Below are positions 10,141 to 23,620 of a stretch of DNA of 64,000 nt, piece by piece. Every line of letters begins with the position of its first letter. The stretch's first letter is position 1. Below the pieces are notes generated by a model. That model was not told where the DNA came from and did no database searches. It saw only the letters and a program-made list of their open reading frames with translations. The stretch is from the NCBI RefSeq assembly GCF_010183535.1, contig NC_071328.1:13392001-13456000 (forward strand), in the 5' to 3' direction. The position numbers and the translations under genes were made by a program. The DNA comes from Caenorhabditis remanei (lineage: Eukaryota; Nematoda; Chromadorea; Rhabditida; Rhabditidae).

Positions 10141-10798
10141 TTTTTATGAAAAAATGAAGTTTTTTTCAATTATTTCAAATTTAACCAATTTTCTTCGCAC
10201 CAAATGTAGTAACAATTCATAACAGACTGAAAACGGATCGAATAAATGTAAAAACGTAAAATTTGGTTGAGAAATTGCAGAGATGAATAAGTTTTTAAAA
10301 AATCAACTGAAAAATCAAGATTTTCAAGGTTTTCAGGCTATAAAAGTTGTTGGAAATGTCGATGCGTGTTCTAAAGAAGTAACAATTGTGCAGTTTTTGA
10401 CGGCGAACATTTCAAGACCAAAAACAAGTCACATCTCTCCGGAAAAAAAAAGTTGAAAGGAAAAGAATAACATTTTTTCGACAAATTTTTTTTTTTCGAA
10501 CGTTAAAAGAAGAAGGTTTTGAATAAAATAAGCTGAAATATTATCGAATTTGAAAGAGTTTAGTGCAAAAAGAGTGTTTGATATGTTCCATTGTTATTTC
10601 GAGATCTCTATAGGATTGCATTTCAATTACATACAACTGTTTCAGAGAAGACAGGGTTCAGTGAGACGGGAGGCGGCTGTTGGGTCAAGATTGTTAGAGA
10701 CAAGGTTGGTAAAGAGTGGAAAAAGCTAAGATTCGTAGTGGTAGATTCATAATGGAAATGGGAACATTAAGCTGACAAAGAGTAGGAAGATAGCAAAT

Positions 10799-13326
10799 AT
10801 GAGAAAAAATCATTTTAAAACAAGTACGATTCAGATGCCGAAACCGTCACCTCGTTCGAAAGCCGGCGCCAGCAACGTGAAAAAAAGAAAAGTTGAAACG
10901 GCAAACGTCGAATCTTTGCTCTGGAAATCAAAATTTGACACCCTGAATGAAGCACTGATAAAAGAACAAAAACTGAAAATAGATCTGCAAGAAACTCTCG
11001 AAAAATTGAGTGAAAAGCTACAAAAAAAAGATACCGAGTTGAACCATGAGTTCAAATCTCATTTGACAACAAAAAGAGAATTACAAGATGCATACGGAAA
11101 ATTATCTATATTAGAAATGAAAAACGATAATTTGATAAATGAGCTGAAAGAAGAGAAGAGAAAATCGATTTCATCGTCGCCATCAGGAGGCAAAATATTG
11201 AAGAAATACGCAGAAATTGGAAAACTGACGAAGAATGTTAGGTGTCAGCGAGTCGTTAGATTCATGGAAGAGCTAGTTGGTAAAGAAGACCTGGACCTCT
11301 TTGTCACTGATTTGGTATCTTTTTTTGATAGAAATCATGAATTTCAATTTCGATTGAAATTAACTCCTGAGGAAACATTTCATGTGGTTCTCCAATTCAA
11401 GTTGTCGGCTTCTGTTATGCAGGGATTAAAACATTTCTTATCTTCAAAGCTATCGTTCGATGTGTTTGCTTCACGATTGTCTGTTGATAGTATAAGGAAA
11501 AGATACGACCCTCGAAGCGACTACAGTATCGTGGCGACTATGTTGGAAAAGACAGTTTGCGGAAGGCTATTTCGGGTGCCAAAGACCGTAGTTGCATGTC
11601 TGAATGTGGAAAGTGTTTTGAGGAGAAGACTTGAATCTTTGGATGCTTTCTCCAATCTTGTTTTTGATAGTGGAACAAAGGAAGATATCGTGATTGCTGT
11701 AACGGGAGATAAAGGAGGAGAAGAGACAAAGTTATGTATTATCATTGAAAATTGTAGTAAGCCAAATAGCTCACACTCGTTGCTACTGTTAGGATGGTAC
11801 ACTGGAACAGACAACCATGATTCTCTGAAAGAGAATTTCGGAATTATTTTCGACAGTCTGAATAAATTGACATCGATTGAGTACTGTGAAAATGGAAAAA
11901 TCGTGAAACGTAAAGTTCGAATTAAAATGGTCGCAGACTGCAAATTTATCAGCTCAATTTACCAGCATCCCGGACAGTCGTGTTCCGATCCGTGTTTTAC
12001 ATGCAACATCAAGATTTGTAAATCAGGAAAAAATCGGGATACCATCGGATCTTTTGATTTTGCCACTTCAGGAGAAAGTCGCACATTGGAGCAGATGAGA
12101 ACCGATGGATGGAATCCATTATTGAATATTGAGCCATATGATGTTGAACCACCTCCATTACATATATTCATGGGTTTGGTAAAAGCCTACGTGGTCGATC
12201 CTCTTTTTGCATTATGTAACAAAGTAGATTTCAAATTTGGAGATTTGCCGGAATCTTCTAAAGAGCAACGGGAATATCTGAAAATGCTTAATGCTGAATT
12301 AGATGATTATACTCGTATTCTCATTGGATTGCAGGAAACAGAGAATCTCATGCTCGACGTCATTTCAGTTTACGAAAAAATGGAGAACAATATTACACCT
12401 ACCACTCCGTTTGTTTTTGGTTGCTCATCTCCACACTGCTGCTTCAATTACCTACATTCAAAGCATCAGAATCAAGATGTATTTCAGTGTTCAGAGTGCT
12501 CCCAAACATTTCACACCTCATGTGGAAACCTATTCTCACTGGAAGAATGCATGAATTCAACATCAGCTTTCACTTCTTGCTTTGATTGCAAATTGAATGT
12601 GAAACCCACTATCACTGAACGAAAAGATCATGTCGAAGATAGGCTGTTGTATGTCAGAAAGAGAATCGAATCAAATTCTAATTTGGTAATTACCGTTATG
12701 AAAGAAAAGGAAAAGTTGGAGGAAGAGCTTTTTGTTGGGAAGGGACCAACTAGACAAAAGTTGGAAAATGTACTGGTCTCAATCAAATGTGACCCTCGAG
12801 TTTATTACCAGCAAATGACGGGTAATCAGGTAGCTAAATACGTTAGAAGGCATGTCTAGATGTCTTTTTTTTACAGACCCGCCGAGTCCTGAACCCAGAA
12901 AACGCCACCAAAATCTTATCTGTTTTCCCCCCTTCTGTGGACGTGTCCGGATTCCGAAATATAATGACCACACTATCAGAAGGAATGGGATTTAGTAATA
13001 ACTGTACGAAATCCCAAGAAGAAATTGAAGCGATGGAGAATAATTTGGGGTTGCTCATAGAACAATTGAAAACACAACACCCCCATTTGAGCATAACTCC
13101 CAAGCTACATATATATTCTTCACATGTAATTCCTTTCGTTAAAAAAAATAATACTTGGGGGAGGTGTAGTGATCATTGCGTCGAGTCCCTCCACCCATTA
13201 TTCAATAACCTGTTAGTTCGGTATGCGTCCGTTCAGAATCCCGAATTTCGTGCATTATTGATGCTTCAGTATCACGCAAACTTGAATTTTCTATTTGACA
13301 AAGGGGTTTCCTGGGATCAAAATTGA
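10799..13326 (+). CDS. RAG1/Transib-superfamily DDE transposase
   Basis: Two exons, 10799..12829 and 12877..13326, joined by a 47-bp phase-0 intron (GTAGCT donor, TTTTTTTTACAG acceptor), give 826 residues. Residues ~40-135 are coiled coil after a basic N-terminus. The catalytic set is inferred from motif order: D304 (VTGDKGG), D380 (KMVADCKF) and E780 (SDHCVESLHPLF). The zinc set is C399-x2-C402 and H755-x4-H760. D380 to C399 (19) and H760 to E780 (20) match RAG1 D708-C727 and H942-E962 exactly. MTGNQTRRVL (~673-682) resembles the RAG1 MNGNFARKL segment. An extra Cys-rich PHD/RING-like insert lies at ~540-602 (CSECSQTFHTSC). Known: this family cuts DNA by nick-and-hairpin chemistry. No RAG2-like partner is visible. 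The frame is intact. The chosen ATG is the first in frame. Confidence 0.85.
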
Positions 13327-13554
13327 ATTCATTTATTTTCACTGCGTGTTTATGATTTTTAAGTTTTTTTTTAAATTAAAATTACTCTTATAATATAAAT
13401 TGTTTCTTATTGATCTAGATTTTTGCTTTTTACGATATAATTTTACAAAATTTCGTCCATTTTCAACAGAAAAATTCATAGCAAAAATCAATAATTCTCG
13501 CCGCGCAGGGAACAGCTCAAAAAGAGAGGGCGCAGACGATAGGAGAAATTTGTA

Positions 13555-13609
13555 ACGGGAAGCGCGCCAGCTATGTCTGTTGTGCGCATTATCACTTTGA
13601 ATGACTGTG
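13555..13609 (+). repeat. Right terminal inverted repeat of the transposon
   Basis: AACGGGAAGCGCGCCAGC ... GCGCATTATCACTTTGAATGACTGTG, the inverse of the left end. The identical sequence (GGGAAGCGCGCCAGCTATGT onward) closes the short element at 49159-49213. Confidence 0.85.
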
Positions 13610-13635
13610 CCCTTAAAATGAGTCATCTTTCCGTT

Positions 13636-13651
13636 AGTGTGACGTCACACT
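13636..13651. promoter_or_regulatory. Palindromic CRE/ATF-like site upstream of the EF-hand gene
   Basis: AGTGTGACGTCACACT is a perfect 16-bp palindrome containing the TGACGTCA core, about 220 bp before the EF-hand gene ATG and just outside the transposon end. It is followed by pyrimidine-rich TCTC repeats typical of worm promoters. The function is inferred only from the motif. Confidence 0.4.
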
Positions 13652-13872
13652 AATAACTGTTTTCATCTCCTCCTCTCGTCTCTGCGTCTCTTCATTCCAC
13701 ACACTCTCTCTCGCCCTCTTCAACTTCTCCCCGAATGTCTGCGTCTCTTCACTAAACACGCATCTCTCGCTTTCATTTTTATTTATATTTTCATTCAGAA
13801 CCGATGTTTGTTTCCCATTCTTTTTAGTTTTTCACTTTTCAAATATCAATTTTTCTGTGATTTTCAGAACGA

Positions 13873-16966
<3,094 letters not shown>

Positions 16967-17080
16967 CTTTTAAGAATAGAAAATTCCGAAATCCGAGACC
17001 ACCTTTTTGCACCTAACACCTAGATTTAATTCCCCTGATTTTTTATCGAAAAAATAATTTTTTTTTCTCAATTTTCAGGT

Positions 17081-17113
17081 AGCTCGAAGTGTGTTCAATC
17101 GCCTGGGTTGATT
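17081..17113 (+). other. Possible alternative last exon of the EF-hand gene
   Basis: After a TTTTTTTCTCAATTTTCAG acceptor the sequence stays open for ten codons and a TGA (17081..17113). Spliced from the GT within ACAATGGTC of exon 4, it would replace the FSLKM tail by a VARSVFNRLG tail. The main form ends in MVFSLKM like mammalian ALG-2, so this is only an option. Confidence 0.25.
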
Positions 17114-17279
17114 TGTGATTTCCGCGCCGATTCTTCTTCCAAAACCAATGCTCTCTCTTTCCTTTTCTTCGCATCATTTCTTCTTATTTTCCACTCGCTA
17201 TGTCCAAATTATCAATTCTTTTCTGTCACAATAAAATGCTTTTCTGTTTTTTATGAAGCAGTTTTCAGCTGATTTTTTG

Positions 17280-18245
17280 GTTGAAATTAGAGAAAAAGCG
17301 AGAAAAAATTACAGATATTTAAATTTTTCACCATTTTTTCAATTTTTGCGATGAAAATTGGTATTTCGAGAATTTTTTTCCGAAAAATCACCAGAAACTG
17401 CAAAAAAAAGCAATTTCAGCTCAAAACTTGCAAAAATCCGAATTCTGGCTGTCCAGACGGATGAAAACTGAAAAAAAAATCAATTGAAAACCAAATGTTG
17501 TAAATTTCACACAAAAACCGAGTTTTCAGTATAATTTTCATCGAAAAATGTCACTTTTGGCTAAAATTTGAATACATATGAGGGAACATACATTTTCAGT
17601 TAATTTTTTTGGCTGGAATTGAAGAATTCGCGAGAAAAAACTACAAAAATTTACATTTTTTCACCTAAAAACCAATTTTGCACAATTTTTCAAATTTTGC
17701 GATAAAAAATGCCGAAAATTTGGTATTTCGGGAAGTTTTTATCAGAAAAAGCATCTGAAGCTTCAAAAAAAAAACATTTTTACTGAGAAATTGCAAAAAT
17801 CCGATTCGAAACCAAGCATTTTTGTAAATTACGCACAAAAACCGAGTTTTCAGTATAATTTTCATCGAAAAATGCCGTTTTTTTGGCTCAAATCTTAAAA
17901 TCCTCGCTTTTTCAGATGATTTTGATATTAAAAATGAAAAAGGAAAGCTTCGTCGAAAATTCATCCCCTTCTATCTCTTCAAAGGGTTTTCCTCCAAAAT
18001 TCCCTCCTTTTTTCAATCTGAATCTGAAAAATTAACGGAATTATAGAGTAAATACGAGTCTTTTAAAATAGTTTTCCTCCAAGATTACCATTTTTCAGTC
18101 TTTTTTTCGACTTCCGAGCATTTTCCATTCTGATAATCTGAAAAATATCCGAAATTATCGAGTAAATACGAGTTTTTTCGAGTATCAATCAAAAAAGTGA
18201 GACGAATGGGGAAGTTAAAATGAAATCATAACACAATAAAAAGAG
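17280..18245. other. Intergenic, no gene seen
   Basis: AT-rich text between convergent genes (EF-hand gene and rpa-2), with repeated phrases such as CAAAAACCGAGTTTTCAGTATAATTTTCATCGAAAAATG (about 17513-17550 and 17835-17873). Those two ~200-bp blocks look like a diverged direct duplication. No exon or RNA gene was recognised. Confidence 0.5.
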
Positions 18246-18248
18246 CAT

Positions 18249-19821
18249 TTAGATGGCGGAGAAGCTCTCCTCGTCGGTAGTTGTGTAGGCGAGTCCCAAC
18301 TCGACGAGATCCCCGAGACATTGTCTCATCTTCTCCATATCTCTCTCGTTGACCTGCTCAGCAATCCATTGAATATTCGATCCCTCTTCACGAGCATCTC
18401 CATCGACAGCTCTCAGAATATCGAGAACTCGCTCTCTGAGTGTCACTTCTTGGGCCGCTTGTGGCTGATGACTTGGCGCCTGATAGATTCTCTCCTTATT
18501 GTCATTATGAGAGGAAGATTGTCCCTGTTGTTGTTGACCTCCACGGCTCTTCGGTGGAGCCAACATTCCCTGGAATCCACGAGAAGTGACTTCTGACTTC
18601 AGCTTATCGCTCATATTCTTCTGGAAGAAAAGACGGGCGGCCTCTGCTTCCAACTCGAAAATTGTGAAATCCTTGTCGTCGGTGACTGGAGTGATGTTGA
18701 ACAGCATGATGGCTGAAAAATAGAAAAATATGTCAAGTTTGAGGGATTTAGAGCGAGGAAAACTCGATTTTTCGTGGAAAAAGTACATTCTAGATAATTC
18801 CAGACTTGCAACGGGCCGGGCCGGGCCGGAATGAAAATTTCTAGGGCCCGGCCCGGAATTTTGCAAGTCTGGATAATTCCGCTGCGAAACTTCGAAACTT
18901 AAGGAGAAAATCGGTTTTCAAGCTAGAATGTTTCCGAACATTCTGCATTATGGGCGAAAAATCTTCAAAATTCGATGAAATACTTTATTTTCCAGAAAAA
19001 ACAGGAAATCTGGCTGAAATCCGAATGAAATTCCAGCTTTACCGGTAAAAACCCGGCATTTCAAATAAAAATTTCGGGGAAAATTGGTTTTTAAACTAGA
19101 AACCTTTGAATTTCCATGAAAATTCCGCATTTGTCAAAAAATATTGAGCGAAAAAGATTCAAAACTCGATAAAATACCTTATTTTCCAGCAAAAATCGAA
19201 AATCTGGCTGAAATTCGAGTGAAAACCTGACATTTCAGTTGAAAATTAAGGGAAAAACTATTTTTCTATAGGATTTTTCAGCCTTCCCAAAGCCATTTGC
19301 TCCTCAACTCACTATTGACTCCATCGAATCCCTTCAGCTTTCCGATCGCACGAACACGACTTCCCTCAACAATCGCCGAATGATCAGAAGCGGATCCCTC
19401 GTTCTCGTACTTCAATGCACGATACTCCATGGACTCGTTAGACGGATCACAGAGCTCATAGGTGAAAGTTGTGCCGTCTTGATGAATATCCTTGACAGTT
19501 CCGACGGTTAAAACCTGAAAAATGAAATAATAAATAAATTTTAAACAAAAACGAGGAATTACAGTTGCGAAACGGAAGTTTCCAATTACATATTTGTCGT
19601 CTTGAGACGAGAAATGCTCGTTGAGATTCGAAATTGTGACGGGCACTGGCAGACGGTCACCGAGAGTTGTGGCGCGGGAATCCTAAAATAAGCAGGTTTT
19701 ATTTTATGCTCAAATTGTTGAAAATTAAAAATAATACAGGTTTTCTATCGGTCATGAACGAGGACTCGCCGGCGGCCCATCCGTTTCCATTGTCTTGATC
19801 GACGGTAGTATCGCTCCACAT
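18249..19821 (-). CDS. rpa-2: Replication protein A 32-kDa subunit
   Basis: Four exons on the minus strand: 19821..19738, 19682..19563, 19514..19313 and 18712..18249. Phases are 0, 0 and 1, giving 289 residues. Residues 1-28 are the Ser/Asp-rich N-terminus. An OB-fold follows: RLPVPVTISNL, FRFATVLTVGTVKDI and VEGSRVRAIGKLKGFDG, about residues 30-150. A flexible Gln/Ser/Gly-rich linker comes next. The C-terminus (VTLRERVLDILRAV ... AYTTTDEESFSAI) is the RPA32 winged helix. Known: RPA32 is part of the heterotrimer that coats single-stranded DNA in replication and repair, and its winged helix binds repair proteins. A TTTCCAG acceptor sits 17 bases before the ATG, probably a trans-splice site. 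Intron 3 carries a 71-bp hAT-like MITE. Confidence 0.9.
18793..18879. mobile_element. 71-bp hAT-like MITE (GGCC family) with perfect 8-bp TSD
   Basis: The element is 18801-18871: CAGACTTGCAACGGGCCGGG at the left and AATTTTGCAAGTCTG at the right, a near-complete hairpin. It is flanked on both sides by GATAATTC (18793-18800 and 18872-18879). An 8-bp duplication and CAG start are typical of hAT elements. It sits in rpa-2 intron 3. Confidence 0.9.
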
Positions 19822-20666
19822 GGTTAGTAAAGTAGTTTCTGGAAACTTTATTAGAAAGACGCTGAAATTCTTGATTTTTTACAGAAAAAATGAGCAAAAA
19901 CGGTTGATTTTGAAGAAAACTAGAGAGGAAAATGACAAAAAATGAGTGAAAAAATTCGTTTAAAATCGCGATTTCGCGCGTGTACAACGGGGCGCACTTG
20001 CTATTTTTCGTTCAAAAAGGAAAAGTCACTGAATACACAAACAGGAACAGAGAAAACAATGCAAACAAGACATGAAAAAATTTAGAAAAAAATCAGAAAT
20101 TTTTTGAATTTAAAAAATTTGAAGAATATGCAGAAAACAAAAAATGGGAGAGCAAAGAAAAATAAAGGTTTAAAATACAGTAAGAAAAGAAGGCGCACAC
20201 CAAAAATTGTAAAATTGGTCTCGAAGCGATTACAGTACCTGGGCGATTTTTTATTCGACTAACGGCTTAAATTCTGGCGGGAATTTCTGAATTTTTGGTG
20301 TTGTTTTGATGTTTTATTGTTTTTTTCGGTTGGAAATTGTCAGTCTGGTTCATTCTGCTTCATTTTTCCAGTCGGTTCTTCAATTTTTACTTGGTTTTCA
20401 TCCGAAAATTGTTATTTTTAGGCCAAAATTTGTCTGGGACAGCCTAAAATTTGGATTTTCAGCTTTAAAAATTCAGTTTTTTGCTGAAATCTTTTCAAAA
20501 ATGCTGCTTTTAGCTTGCATATTCGCCCAGCAGGTTGCAATTTTTGGTCTAGTTTCCCTAAAATTCGTACTTTTTCACTCTAAAAATTGGTTTTTTTTCA
20601 CTCTCAATACAAAATTCTCCGTTTTCTCTCACTAATTCCATCCATCTCACCCAAAATCTTTCCAGG

Positions 20667-23362
20667 ATGCTTCCCAAACGTGTGGTCCTCGCCGCTCTCC
20701 TCGTCGCCTCTGTCTGTGCCCAATATGGTGTCACTGGTATGTACGAGAACCTTCCACTCGAGAGCACAACTCCAGAAGCTTCTGGTGACGGATCCGGCTC
20801 CGACACGCCTGTTTTCGTGGACACGGACTGTTCGGCGAAGGAAGATGGTCTCTATCCGATCGGTGGATGCTCGCCACAGTTTTTGACTTGTTCTGGAGGT
20901 AAATTTCAGCTAAAAGTGGCAAAAATTAACAATTTTTTTTCAGGAATCGCTAGAATCATGGACTGCCCAGCAAACCTGATCTACGACCACCGAATCGTCG
21001 CTTGTGAGTACTCGTACAACGTTCCAGAGTGCGGAGGAGTTCCACAGGACTACACATCGGCCTACGGTGCGTCTTCTGAAGCCACGACGACTCCAGCTGC
21101 TGACGTGACTGCTCCAGTCGACCCATATGTTCCAGTTGAGACCACCGCCAACCCATACGTTCGTGTCGTCACTGAGGCCACCACCGTGCCAGCTGAGGAC
21201 GTGCCAGTTCCAGTCGAGACTACCGCTAGCCCATACGAGCCGGTCACCGAGCCAGCTACGACCCCAGCCGAGGATGTGGAGACCTCTACAGTCCCATATT
21301 ATGCTCCAGGCGATGTTGAGACCACCACCACTCCAGCTGAAGACGTCACTGAGCCAACAACCGCTCCATACTACGCACCAGTCACCACTGAAGCCACCAC
21401 GACTCCGGCCGAAGATGTCACGGTTCCAGTTGAGACCACTGCTAGTCCATATGCTCCAATTGAGACCACCGCTGCCCCATACGTCGCTGAGACCACCACC
21501 ACTCCAGCTGAAGACGTCACTGAGCCAACAACCGCCCCATACTACGCACCAGTCACCACTGAAGCCACCACGACTCCAGCCGAAGATGTCACGGTTCCAG
21601 TTGAGACCACTGCTAGTCCATATGCTCCAGTAGACATCACAACTACCCCAGCTGCCGATGTGGAGACTACCACTGCTCCATACTACGCTCCAGTCGACGT
21701 TGAGACCACTACCGCTCCAGCTGACGACGTTCCAGTCCCAATTGAGACCACCGCTTCTCCATATGCTCCTGGTAACTTTCAGCTTAAAACTCTATTCTCA
21801 CCTATTTTTTTTCTTTTTCAGCTGATGACGTTCCAACTGACCGCACCTGTGGAGACAAAGAAGACGGATTCTACTCATTCGGACAGTGCAGCGACCACTA
21901 CATCGCCTGCTCCAACGGACGTACCATCCCAATGCAGTGTCCGGCTAAACTCGCGTTCGACGAGGCTCGTGTCATCTGTGACTACACTGAGAACGTGCCA
22001 GAGTGCCAAAATGCGTCTGGAAATGATGAGGGAAGTGGATCCGGTGACGAGTCGTCTGGATATGGATATGTTGCTCCAGTGACTGAGACCGCTGCTTACA
22101 ATGCTCCGACTACCCAGGCTTATGAGACCACCACTATCCCAGCTGAGGCTACCACTGAGGCTGTCTACACAACCACCGCCGCTGATGTTCCATCGACGAC
22201 CACAACTGGAGCCTATGAGACTACAACTGAGGCCTACACTACAACCACTCAAGCTGAGACCACAACTGGAGCCTATGAGACCACCACGATCCCAGAGGAG
22301 ACTACGACTACGGCAGCTGATGTCCCAAGCACCACCACTGAGGCCTATACAACCACCACTGCTCCAGCATATGAGACTACCACTCAAGTTGAGATCACAA
22401 CGACGGCTGCTGATGTTCCATCGACTACTCAAGCCTATGAGACCACCACAGTCCCAGAGGAGACTACAACTGATGCCTACACAACAACGACTCAGGCTGA
22501 AACCACCACCACAGCTGCTGATGTCCCATCGACGACGACTCAAGCCTATGAGACGACCACCGTCGCAGAGGAGACTACCACAACGGCCGCTGATGTCCCA
22601 TCGACCACCACCGAGGCTTACACAACCACCAGTGTTCCAGCTGAGACTACCACTGAGGCTGTCTACACAACTACCACTGCCGCCGATGTTCCATCGACCA
22701 CAGTTCCAGTTGAGACTACCACCGAGCAAGTCTACCAGACCACAACCGGTAAGGAATTCTATCAAAGTAAAATTTTAGATTTGGAAAAAAAGCAATATTT
22801 TCAGTTAAAATTTTAAAAAAAATCGAGTTTTCAGCCTATTTTATCCAGAAAATCCCAATTTTGTATGCTAAATCTGTAAAATTCGTTTTGAAAAAGCAAT
22901 ATTTTCAGTGAAAATTCTAGAAAAATCGGGGTTTCAGCCCATTTTATCTGTAAAATTTCTAATTTTATGCTAAATTTGTTAGATTCGTCCAAAAAACCAT
23001 TATTTTTAGACAAAATTCTTTTTTTTTTTAATCGGGCTTTCAGATCATTTAATCCGTAAAATCACTATTTTTATGCTAAATTTGGAAAATTCCTCAAAAA
23101 AAATAACATTTTCTGTTAAAATTCTAGAAAATTTGGGGTTTCAGCTTATTTTATCCGTAAAATTTCTACTTTTCCAGCCTCCATCCCGACCTGCATCGAA
23201 GGACCACACGTCATCGAGCCATGCTCCCAACACTACCGTAACTGTGTCAACGGACACGAGTCGGTCTTCATCTGCGAGTCGGGACTCTTCTTCTCACCGG
23301 AACACGGTCGTTGCACCACCGCCGATCAAATCGCCGAGTGTCATCAGCCAGTTGTCTACTAA
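20667..23362 (+). CDS. Secreted chitin-binding mucin-like protein (three peritrophin-A domains)
   Basis: Four exons: 20667..20898, 20944..21771, 21822..22748 and 23178..23362, all introns phase 1, giving 723 residues. Residues 1-18 are a signal peptide ([18 protein letters not shown]). Three six-Cys peritrophin-A/CBM14 domains lie at about 55-110, 362-416 and 668-718. Between them are long Thr/Pro repeats: ETTxxPAEDV and ASPYAP units (~115-350), then [16 protein letters not shown] units (~430-660). These are probable O-glycosylation tracts. Known: such proteins bind chitin in eggshell, cuticle or gut lining. An SGxG-type cluster after domain 2 ([11 protein letters not shown]) could carry chondroitin as in worm CPG proteins; that is inference. 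The domain-repeat array may vary in length between strains. Poly(A) signal at 23463. Confidence 0.85.
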
Positions 23363-23620
23363 TCGGGAAGCATCTACTTTTACTAACTACTAACTCATCG
23401 ATTACTCTGTAAATTTATTTATATAATGTGTCATATTTTGCGCACCCCCAACTCAATACTCGAATAAAACCCGGTGAATCTTGTACTCGATTGTTTCTCT
23501 CTTTTGCTGTAATTTTTTCTTCTAAGGTACACGCATTTATATTTTTCAGGCAATCTATACAAGAATTATACAATGGCAAGGAAGATATAATAATCGGTGT
23601 AAAAGGTGAGTAAATTATTT

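Larger units (their letters stand above)
10071..13614 (+). mobile_element. Autonomous RAG1/Transib-like DNA transposon with 5-bp target duplication
   Basis: The element spans 10076-13609 (3534 bp). Left terminus: CACAGTCTTTCAAAGTGATAATCCGC. The reverse complement of the right terminus is CACAGTCATTCAAAGTGATAATGCGC, followed in both by a GCTGGCGC(G)..CCCG block. It is flanked by CCCCT (10071-10075) and CCCTT (13610-13614), a 5-bp duplication with one change. The CACAGTC start and 5-bp duplication fit Transib-type elements and resemble the CACAGTG heptamer of V(D)J signals. It contains one spliced gene. A shorter relative with identical ends sits at 48415-49213. Confidence 0.85.

Noticed and set aside
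10076..13609. KDZ, Mutator or hAT assignment for the 3.5-kb transposon
   Set aside because: 5-bp duplication, CACAGTC termini and the D-(19)-CxxC and HxxxxH-(20)-E spacing fit RAG1/Transib and not the 8-bp hAT or 9-11-bp Mutator pattern.
10076..13609. A RAG2-like gene paired with the RAG1-like transposase
   Set aside because: No kelch-repeat or second open frame was found within the element boundaries.
21127..22778. Long alternative-frame reads (Arg/Pro/Leu-rich or Gly/Ser-rich) over the mucin gene
   Set aside because: Shadows of the Thr/Pro repeat coding sequence in other frames.
23547..23608. Plus-strand exon-like segment between TTTTTCAG and GTGAGTAAA
   Set aside because: It follows the chitin-binding gene's poly(A) signal, has only ~20 codons and overlaps the viln-1 3' end region. 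No partner exon found.
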